Shown: positions 1-6,581 of the stretch, piece by piece
Numbering within the stretch: the first letter of the stretch is position 1
How the letters are laid out: every line of letters begins with the position of its first letter
From: Proteobacteria bacterium UBA1673
Lineage (GTDB): Bacteria > Pseudomonadota > Gammaproteobacteria > Comchoanobacterales > Comchoanobacteraceae
Direction of reading: 5' to 3'
NCBI GenBank assembly: GCA_002320385.1
Contig: DCKN01000122.1
Coordinates: 1 to 13,026, forward strand
Length of the DNA: 13,026 nt
Program-made: the position numbers and the translations under genes
Notes under the pieces: generated by a model
Told to the model about the DNA's origin: nothing
The model's database searches: none
What the model saw: only the letters and a program-made list of their open reading frames with translations

Positions 1-1733
1 CAGCAACAATTGAAACGCCGCGTTGGAAAAAGGCCAAATCCAATAAGCTAACACAGCATCATCATCAAACCATTGCAACACAACATACGACGCAAGATAA
101 AGTCGATAAATATGAATTATTACAATGCGAAAAAAACCAAAGCGGCACAATTAAATTCATTGCCAGTGAAGGATGGTTAATGCCAGATCCATTGATTAAT
201 GATTTGTGTGACATCCTGACGACCCTGAGCATTGACGAATGGCTTGATATTGAACAAGGCGCCGGGGCCGGCACCCTGATAACATGCTTTGAAAATCTTG
301 AATTTAGATGCCACCTCGATCAATTATCAAACGCATTAAAAACCATGGATAAAGCTCAATGCATACAATGGGAGACGGCCGCTCCTGGCACACTCAAACG
401 GTTATTGATCGCAACGAATGATCGATATTGTTCTCATGTATACAAATCAGCACTCATGCAATGCTTAAGCAAACTCAATAAATCAGCCATCGAGACCATT
501 GAAAAAAACACACCGCATACACTAAAGATCATGACAATTTTTCTGGCAAGTGAATATCAAGACAAAAATCTCTTGCATGTACAAACAGTATGCGATGACG
601 ACCTCGACGTCTACCATGAACTTGTAGCATCAACATGCGAAAAACATATGATAATGCTGAATCAGTTTGATAAAAAAACATTTCTTAAAATTGAAAACAG
701 AGCGCCATTCACGCTACAAACGCTTTATCACAGTTGTATAATCGCTGATAGCGCGCGCTCAGCGCTCAAAGAAAAGCTCTCGCCGACCGAGAAAGAGTCA
801 GAGAATATTCAACAAAATCAGATCAAGTATTTACTGAAAGAAGATCCGTTTAATCACGATCAAGACGAGTGCAGCCGACTGATTAGCCTGATGACAATTA
901 GCCCGCAGCTATTACGCTTGTGTATAACAGAAAATGTGGATTTTATAGGGGCAATGACGCCAATTGAACAATGCGCGATTGCGCACACGCTATCAAGGTG
1001 TACGCTCAATGATTGGATCATCATTGAAGATAAGTCAAATGGCACATTAAAACACATAGCCGAGATTACCAAGACAAAAAACTTCACCCTGCCAAAGTGT
1101 CTAGCGCGAATCATACAAGTTAAACACCCAATCACTGCATTTGCCATGGCCTTAAAAGATGAACCTTTAACCAAAATTGATGAAATTATTTCACTCATCG
1201 AAGCCGTCACACCTGGCACCAAGGGAGCAATACGGCACGCTTTCGACGATATCATGCACTTTGAACCCGAAGAGCAGAGAACAACCAATCAAGTAAGTGT
1301 CGGTGAATATATAAAAAGATACCAAAAAACCTGTCATGCGCTCAACAAATATAGCTTAGTCCTATCTCGCGCAATTAAGTTCGAATCTCCGAAGAAATCT
1401 TCCGATACTCAAGGCTTATTTGCAGCACAAAAAACGATAACACATGCACAGAAACATGCTGCAGTGGCGCTGGTGTATTCAAATCGTGAACTGATTGAGG
1501 AGACCTTTAGCACCCATCTAGAAACTATTGAATACACGTTGATCAAACAAATGCAACGTATCTTAACTGATTATCTTCAAAACACAGAAGATCGAATATC
1601 ACTACCCGATGAATACACGGTCCATATCGGCAATTTTAGTACGATCATGCAACAATCCTGGGAAGGTCTAATCCATGATATGCAAGACAAACACACAGTG
1701 AACTCTACGAGAATCCAACCCATTAAAAACTGA
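1..1733 (+). CDS. Orphan repeat protein, 5'-partial (last 576 residues)
   Basis: I do not recognise the family. The frame is open from base 3 to the TGA at 1731-1733, so the true start lies left of the window. The first ATG (180) has an AAGGA at 169-173, but the reading frame upstream is open and carries one more copy of the internal motif (117-155), so 180 is probably not the start. The visible protein is soluble and helix-rich, with no signal peptide or membrane segment. Its main feature is a degenerate motif: an aromatic or hydrophobic residue, then two to three residues, 'IE' (or 'WE', 'CE'), four to five residues, then 'GTL' or a variant. It recurs near 117, 240, 360, 486, 681, 1014 and 1185. 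The last ~170 residues lack the motif and look like a separate helical domain. It is followed by a 223-base gap and is not obviously co-transcribed with the next gene. A helical-repeat scaffold is an inference. Confidence 0.85.
   Translation, partial: ATIETPRWKKAKSNKLTQHHHQTIATQHTTQDKVDKYELLQCEKNQSGTIKFIASEGWLMPDPLINDLCDILTTLSIDEWLDIEQGAGAGTLITCFENLEFRCHLDQLSNALKTMDKAQCIQWETAAPGTLKRLLIATNDRYCSHVYKSALMQCLSKLNKSAIETIEKNTPHTLKIMTIFLASEYQDKNLLHVQTVCDDDLDVYHELVASTCEKHMIMLNQFDKKTFLKIENRAPFTLQTLYHSCIIADSARSALKEKLSPTEKESENIQQNQIKYLLKEDPFNHDQDECSRLISLMTISPQLLRLCITENVDFIGAMTPIEQCAIAHTLSRCTLNDWIIIEDKSNGTLKHIAEITKTKNFTLPKCLARIIQVKHPITAFAMALKDEPLTKIDEIISLIEAVTPGTKGAIRHAFDDIMHFEPEEQRTTNQVSVGEYIKRYQKTCHALNKYSLVLSRAIKFESPKKSSDTQGLFAAQKTITHAQKHAAVALVYSNRELIEETFSTHLETIEYTLIKQMQRILTDYLQNTEDRISLPDEYTVHIGNFSTIMQQSWEGLIHDMQDKHTVNSTRIQPIKN
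117..1220 (+). repeat. Degenerate protein repeat (IE....GTL motif), about seven copies
   Basis: Copies seen by eye, each about 12-13 residues: 117-155 (CEKNQSGTI core), 240-278 (WLDIEQGAGAGTL), 360-395 (IQWETAAPGTL core), 486-524 (IETIEKNTPHTL core), 681-716 (FLKIENRAPFTL), 1014-1049 (WIIIEDKSNGTL) and a weaker 1185-1220 (LIEAVTPGT core). Spacing between copies is about 40 to 65 residues, with one gap of about twice that where a copy may have decayed. A leucine-rich stretch ('L..L/C') commonly lies 8-12 residues upstream of each motif, so the full unit is probably two or three helices. DNA identity between copies is low, so the array is old. Confidence 0.6.
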
Positions 1734-1750
1734 ATAAAATCAGAGAATAA

Positions 1751-1861
1751 AAAAACCTTGTTCATCTAGAAAACCATCGTGGCAATCGTGTAGTGTATCA
1801 AGTTGTAGGAAAACAGCATGGACGAATGACAATAGTCACCAAACCACAAGTGATCACCTAG
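1751..1861 (+). other. 36-codon orphan frame between genes, possible gene remnant
   Basis: Between the TAA at 1748-1750 and the TAG at 1859-1861 one frame stays open and reads like protein, with a segment NRVVYQVVGKQHGRMTIVTK that has beta-strand-like alternation. There is no ATG at its head; only a GTG (1793) and a late ATG (1826) occur, and no ribosome binding site stands out. It could be the tail of a decayed gene or chance. I see no domain that I can name. Confidence 0.2.
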
Positions 1862-1901
1862 AAAGCCAAGCCCGAATCAAGCGTGCCCAAAACGAACCAC
1901 A

Positions 1902-1930
1902 TTGAAAAAAACGCAAAAAAATGTTAGGCT
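1902..1930 (+). promoter_or_regulatory. Possible sigma-70 promoter for the 1332-residue gene
   Basis: TTGAAA (1902-1907, five of six to consensus) is followed after 17 bases by TAGGCT (1925-1930), which keeps only the TA and final T of the -10 element. Transcription would start near 1937, about 20 bases ahead of the GTG at 1957. The short A-rich leader fits a monocistronic gene. The -10 box is poor, so this is tentative. Confidence 0.3.
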
Positions 1931-1956
1931 ACTAAAAAATAACTAGTGACGCCAAC

Positions 1957-4900
1957 GTGGGCAAAAAAACAGCTAAACAAAAAAAACTATCCCATTCAAA
2001 ACAGCGACACGACGCCAATCAAGCCGACCGGCAACGGTCGACTTTACTGCATATGCCAATCAATAGTGGCGGATTGATCAAAGGGTATTTGATCGCCACT
2101 AAACTATCAAAAAACATGTTAAGAAGCAGTTCTTTTGACCCCACAATGATTATGAGCAGCGTCACTGACTCACTTCAAAACGGGGCAAAATTATCACATG
2201 ATCCGATGGTATCCAATCGCGGACTCAGTCTATTCTTGCCACATCAACGTGATGGTATACGCTGCTATCTTTTAAATACAGAAACGCACACAACATTGCT
2301 TATCCACCAAGAATCAGCTTGCATCATTGCTGGATACGGTGTGCGCAATCACACCGGCGATGGATACGATAACTATTGGTGCATCAATGGATACACGGAT
2401 AAAATCCATTACGAACTAACTGAATTTAACCGAACGTATCATGGAAACATCAACCATAAACTTGGCCAAGAATCTGACGGTTCAGTGGATGATTCCGAGC
2501 CGAAAGACGAAGCGATTCAAGACACTGTGCAAACGCCCAGCAGAGCGAGTCAAGGCAAATCATTATCGGAACACACATCGATATCCCCAAAAGAAAAAAA
2601 ACAACTTGAGGATGACACCAAGACCTATCCTAAGCCAGAGGATGTCATATGGCAATCAGCGTGTCGCATAGCTGAAAATAACCACGCCCAGGGTAAGCCT
2701 ACGCGACTCGATAGGCACGATGATTCCGTTTGGGAGCTGCATAACTATTGCACAGCATTATTAACCAAACGACTTTACCAGATAAGCTATCACCATATTA
2801 ACCAGCGCTTCATGCTTGAATGCATCATTCGATCAAAACGCATTACCTATCAATTGCCGTGGACAATTGATGATCTTATGTATTATTGCACTCAACTCAG
2901 TGATGGCAAGGTAATTTGGCCAGTGATCCTCCCTTTGATACACCAATTCCCAGTACTACTAAGCCTCATGTGTACTGAGCATCAGAAACAATACTTAGCA
3001 TCGTTCATATCCGCCTATCATGAAACGATCCTACAAGGACTCTACCGATTTGAACACCACGACAGCGATATGTTCAATCATGTCACGCAAACCATCATCG
3101 ATCACCTGGTTGACTATCACGCACAACAAACATCTCTGACATTGTCGCAAACCGTCCTGATGTGGCAGTACTTGACCAACCGATATGAGTCAGTTGATAG
3201 TTTCGTCATTGAACAAAGCAAAAACACTACGGATGAGCCTGAGGCAACAGTGCGATTGTCATTGATTCGTAAAATGATTGACAGTATGTATCTGTACGAG
3301 CAAGCACCATTGAGTCTAAGTGCATACACATGGCTATTCTCCAATACCAATAGTCAAAATAACAAATCTGCTGACTATTTGACGCTAATCAACGAAGAAA
3401 CACGCACCAGTTGGCACGGGCAGTTTACGGATCAAATGAATCAATTTCATACAGCATGCACGATTGAATCATTAACGCCCTACACAGATGATTATTTGGA
3501 ACTTTGCCTCAAAAGTCAGCTGTCGTTATCGCAGGCTATCCAAGATTGTGCGCGAGGCGTTCTCAAAAGACGACGCAAACAGAACAAAAAGCATCGAACC
3601 ACAACATCAAAAGAGAGCGAAAAGACACGCATCAAAGCTGACGCATCATCTGTACGCTTTAGTAAAGCAACCACAATTGACAGTGATACAGCTAGAACAA
3701 CACCCAAAACAGTCTCATTCATTGCCCCTACTCGATCAGCTTATCATCACGAGCGCATGAGAAATATCGTAAATCAAAATACTAACGCATTCAATTTTGA
3801 TTGGGACAATCATCTAAATATGAACCCAGAGATGAGACAAAGCCCAACCAGTGTACTTCAACAAGCACAAGTCACTACCCGATTGCGATATTTTATGGAC
3901 AATTGGGAAAAAACTCAATCAATGCTGGAGCAAGATGCTCGATCGATGGAAATAGCCAACATCAACCATATTGTGCATGCTGCAAATATCGATGATGGGC
4001 AACTAACCTTTCAAGATCCTGCAAGTATCAGCTGGTTTATTGATAAAGAGACCTCAGGATTTCTTGGGTTTTGGCAAGACCCGGTGCGTAAACGCATTGC
4101 CAGTGAATGGCAACAACGTCTGCGAGCATATTTAATTAGTATCGATACCCCTCCAGAAAAAGCGGATCAATTATTGGGCGCATCTGATGTCTGTTATCAT
4201 TATCTGACGCAACACCACCATAAAACAGGGACTGATCAACAAGGATCAATCGGTGATTGCAATTGTTACGTTCGTCAAGCTGCAGGCATCATCATTATCC
4301 ACGCAAGCCCTTTTGATAAAAATGATTTATGGGCACAACTGCACAATGACTTTGAGCAGCCATGGCGAGAAAATCTCATCAGATTGTTTCAACAATTTAG
4401 CGCTGCCCTCATCCAAAAAGATAGGCACGCTAGTGAAGTACAACGCACAGAGGAACTAGACGAACTCATCATCGCTATCACACGCAGTACCACGCATGTA
4501 ACCATAGAAAATCACTTAGCACACAGAGGAATTTACATCCCCAAATATTTCGATAATAAGAATGATGCGCAGCGCTGGCTTCATAGTGTATCAAGCCAAT
4601 TACATTGGATACGCGAACGCAAATCAAACTACAGCGTGATCAAAGGTCAAATAAAATCGCCATTATTAATCGATGATTTTCGGCAAGCCTTTATACTAAG
4701 CGGTTACTGCGGAACAATAAGTCAACATTGTGGCGAATACCATTACGCCATTACCTGTAAACAAACAATAACACCAGCTGGTGATAGCCACAATCATGAA
4801 CAGGCGATAAAAAGTCCCGATATGCATGATTTCCAAAAGTGTATGCTCTGGCTGACCTCACTCGGAATCATGCCTGATATCAGAGGATTTTACGCCATAA

Positions 4901-5955
4901 ATCCTATGATGATATGTGTTGATACGTCCAGAAAATCGCGCAAACTAGTCATCAAGATGACACTTGAAACGGCAATACCGGAAGTATTTATGTTATTTGC
5001 AGTGCACCATAATTCATTTGAGCATGAAGACACTGATTGTCCGATCCAAATCCAATACGATGAAGTATCTGGGCAAAGCACCTATGATAATCGCCGACTG
5101 AGTTTATTCGTCAGTATTTGGGCTGCCCTACTCAAACAGCATGATTCAACGCAAGCTGATCTGGTTACCGGGATATTGGCTTATTTAACCGGTGCAATAA
5201 GTTGGGACTGGTCGCGTGAACTCATGAAGTACTGGCCAGGATTGCTACATAATTGTTATCTAGCGACACAGTCCGTTCTCAATCACTCAGAATCAAGTAG
5301 CGATGCAGAACGAAACAAAATACTCGAAAAAGTTGTGATCTTGTTTTACAAAGCAGGCAAAAAGTTCGAAGATCGCAATCAAGCGTTTGCAGATGAAGTC
5401 CGCAAGAAAAATACCGACGAATTCGAACTCGTCGAAGTATGCTGCAATAATTCAATTTTTTTAGGGTCAATGCGAGAGCAAGGAGAAACAGATTCAATTG
5501 ATGATGACGATACAGACATACCGTCAAGTACGATTCCTAGTATGCTCACAGCCATTACCCGGCAAGCACTATTACTACTCGGCTTGCGCCATGAAAAATC
5601 ACCAACAAAGTCTGAGCCATCGAAAAAAAGCAGGCTAGATGAACGTGAAAATTCTCATGTTGAAGAGTATCATATCCCTGATCTAGGTCTTTTTTCAGAC
5701 ACATCGAGTACTGAGAAACCTGTCTCTGTGTCTAAAGAAGTACAGCGCAACCGCGTTAGATTTTTTAAACAAGAATATCAAAAGCTTTTTCAAAGAACAT
5801 TCAAAATTAGCGTACCATTCGATATTCAAGATAGTGATGATCCAGACGCACCGCAAACACTTATGCAAAGAGCATCATCTCGTGCAGAGGGACTGTGTCA
5901 CTTTGAGCCTCAGTTACAACATGACTGTTCTGTATGTGCTATTCCGAAACTATAG
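1957..5955 (+). CDS. 1332-residue orphan protein with OTU-like Cys and His boxes (candidate effector)
   Basis: No family is recognised over the full length. The frame opens after a TAA at 1933, and GTG 1957 is the first plausible start; the next in-frame ATG is residue 33 (2053). Neither has a convincing ribosome binding site. The N-terminus is very basic (MGKKTAKQKK). Residues 85-160 look beta-rich, 170-225 is an acidic, Ser/Lys-rich linker, 230-530 is helical, and 537-547 is a dense basic cluster (KRRRKQNKKHR) in a disordered linker that runs to about 600. In 600-935 the motif D767-C-N-C770-Y-V-R773 resembles the OTU peptidase box D-G-N-C-L/F-F/Y-R, and H929-Y930 in 'GEYHYAI' resembles the OTU His box, 159 residues later. 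Residues 1170-1265 are acidic then Lys/Ser-rich and probably disordered. There is no signal peptide or membrane helix. Deubiquitinase activity is a hypothesis only; the OTU glycine is replaced by Cys768, and no acidic residue lies two places after the His. Confidence 0.9.
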   Translation: MGKKTAKQKKLSHSKQRHDANQADRQRSTLLHMPINSGGLIKGYLIATKLSKNMLRSSSFDPTMIMSSVTDSLQNGAKLSHDPMVSNRGLSLFLPHQRDGIRCYLLNTETHTTLLIHQESACIIAGYGVRNHTGDGYDNYWCINGYTDKIHYELTEFNRTYHGNINHKLGQESDGSVDDSEPKDEAIQDTVQTPSRASQGKSLSEHTSISPKEKKQLEDDTKTYPKPEDVIWQSACRIAENNHAQGKPTRLDRHDDSVWELHNYCTALLTKRLYQISYHHINQRFMLECIIRSKRITYQLPWTIDDLMYYCTQLSDGKVIWPVILPLIHQFPVLLSLMCTEHQKQYLASFISAYHETILQGLYRFEHHDSDMFNHVTQTIIDHLVDYHAQQTSLTLSQTVLMWQYLTNRYESVDSFVIEQSKNTTDEPEATVRLSLIRKMIDSMYLYEQAPLSLSAYTWLFSNTNSQNNKSADYLTLINEETRTSWHGQFTDQMNQFHTACTIESLTPYTDDYLELCLKSQLSLSQAIQDCARGVLKRRRKQNKKHRTTTSKESEKTRIKADASSVRFSKATTIDSDTARTTPKTVSFIAPTRSAYHHERMRNIVNQNTNAFNFDWDNHLNMNPEMRQSPTSVLQQAQVTTRLRYFMDNWEKTQSMLEQDARSMEIANINHIVHAANIDDGQLTFQDPASISWFIDKETSGFLGFWQDPVRKRIASEWQQRLRAYLISIDTPPEKADQLLGASDVCYHYLTQHHHKTGTDQQGSIGDCNCYVRQAAGIIIIHASPFDKNDLWAQLHNDFEQPWRENLIRLFQQFSAALIQKDRHASEVQRTEELDELIIAITRSTTHVTIENHLAHRGIYIPKYFDNKNDAQRWLHSVSSQLHWIRERKSNYSVIKGQIKSPLLIDDFRQAFILSGYCGTISQHCGEYHYAITCKQTITPAGDSHNHEQAIKSPDMHDFQKCMLWLTSLGIMPDIRGFYAINPMMICVDTSRKSRKLVIKMTLETAIPEVFMLFAVHHNSFEHEDTDCPIQIQYDEVSGQSTYDNRRLSLFVSIWAALLKQHDSTQADLVTGILAYLTGAISWDWSRELMKYWPGLLHNCYLATQSVLNHSESSSDAERNKILEKVVILFYKAGKKFEDRNQAFADEVRKKNTDEFELVEVCCNNSIFLGSMREQGETDSIDDDDTDIPSSTIPSMLTAITRQALLLLGLRHEKSPTKSEPSKKSRLDERENSHVEEYHIPDLGLFSDTSSTEKPVSVSKEVQRNRVRFFKQEYQKLFQRTFKISVPFDIQDSDDPDAPQTLMQRASSRAEGLCHFEPQLQHDCSVCAIPKL

Positions 5956-5976
5956 TGCGAAAATAATTCAACACCG

Positions 5977-6025
5977 CATCATGATGACACCAGTCTAAGT
6001 ATCGTAAAAGCGATGACGATCATCG
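5977..6025 (+). promoter_or_regulatory. Two dyads upstream of the exported-protein promoter
   Basis: CATCATGATG (5977-5986) is a perfect 10-base palindrome. CGATGACGATCATCG (6011-6025) is a perfect 6-base inverted repeat with a 3-base centre. They share GATGA/TCATC half-sites and sit just upstream of the -35 box at 6035, where an activator or repressor might bind. They could also form weak hairpins at the 3' end of the preceding gene's transcript, but there is no T-run. Confidence 0.25.
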
Positions 6026-6034
6026 ACTCGAACA

Positions 6035-6063
6035 TTGACAAAATTGTAACCTTGGCATACATT
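6035..6063 (+). promoter_or_regulatory. Strong sigma-70 promoter for the small exported protein
   Basis: Perfect TTGACA (6035-6040), a 17-base spacer, and TACATT (6058-6063, four of six, including the key TA and last T). The start of transcription would fall near 6070, giving a leader of about 21 bases with an AAGGA at 6079-6083. The promoter lies inside the longer open frame that begins at 6013, so it rules out the longer start and supports ATG 6091. Confidence 0.65.
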
Positions 6064-6078
6064 AACAAAATGTTAATC

Positions 6079-6083
6079 AAGGA
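6079..6083 (+). promoter_or_regulatory. Ribosome binding site that decides the 6091 start
   Basis: AAGGA lies seven bases ahead of ATG 6091. The upstream ATGs in the same frame (6013, 6070) have no such site, and 6013 lies before the predicted transcription start. Confidence 0.7.
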
Positions 6084-6090
6084 ATATGGC

Positions 6091-6558
6091 ATGAAAATCA
6101 TTCATTTATTGATAACGCTTGCGTTGGCGACCTCTGCGCATGCAAATATCAGAGATATCGCCATAGGAATCGACAAGGAATCTTCACGTATCGAGAAATC
6201 AGCGAGCGATGATATGAAACGAAAGCAAAAAGATCTTGATAAGCAACAAGCTGAAATTGATCTAGGTCAAGAGTGTATCAAAGACCCAAGTAAAAATGGC
6301 TGTGATGAATACAAAAAAGATTTCTGCCGCAAACTAAAAAAGGCCAACGCGTTCAGGGTTTTCGTGAGAGAACTCAATAGTCAAAGCAATTGCTCAACAC
6401 TGTTTGACGAGATTACCGAGCATTCCGCATCTGCTAAAAAATCGCTCGACACATGTAACATCAAAGCAACCGACGTTTGTAAATCGAACAATTTAGGTTG
6501 TGATGATTTGGATGAGGATTATCCGGATGGTGGTTGCGAAAACGACGTCGTCTGGTGA
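6091..6558 (+). CDS. Small Sec-exported protein with eight cysteines
   Basis: The 155-residue product begins with a clear Sec signal peptide: MK, a hydrophobic stretch (residues 3-15), and an A-H-A cleavage site after residue 18. The mature part (~137 residues) starts with a charged, coiled-coil-like helix (about 25-58, rich in Lys, Asp and Gln) and has eight cysteines at 62, 71, 79, 101, 122, 130, 137 and 149. The even number and export suggest four disulfides formed in the periplasm or outside the cell. The C-terminus (137-152) is very acidic (CDDLDEDYPDGGCEND) and might bind divalent metal. No lipobox is present. The start is set by the promoter and AAGGA just upstream. It ends 23 bases from the converging ankyrin gene. 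The family is unknown; a periplasmic or secreted role is well supported, function is not. Confidence 0.85.
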   Translation: MKIIHLLITLALATSAHANIRDIAIGIDKESSRIEKSASDDMKRKQKDLDKQQAEIDLGQECIKDPSKNGCDEYKKDFCRKLKKANAFRVFVRELNSQSNCSTLFDEITEHSASAKKSLDTCNIKATDVCKSNNLGCDDLDEDYPDGGCENDVVW

Positions 6559-6581
6559 CAACGATCGTCGCACCCTGCATT

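Noticed and set aside
860..1288. Minus-strand 142-codon frame opposite the left-edge repeat protein
   Set aside because: No ribosome site, Cys/Ser/Ile-rich composition typical of an antisense shadow, and the plus frame has clear motif conservation.
4216..4746. USP-type rather than OTU-type deubiquitinase
   Set aside because: The His-box region 'GTISQHCGEYHYAI' is somewhat USP-like, but the Cys box has one residue too many and the Cys-His distance (159) is short for a USP.
6013..6090. Longer N-terminus for the exported protein
   Set aside because: The promoter at 6035-6063 lies inside it, there is no ribosome site at 6013, and the extension would bury the signal peptide.
6554..6574. GGTG...CACC dyad with a central ACGATCGT in the convergent gap, considered as a bidirectional terminator
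   Set aside because: The stem is broken by mismatched bases, the centre cannot form a loop neatly, and there is no T-run on either side.
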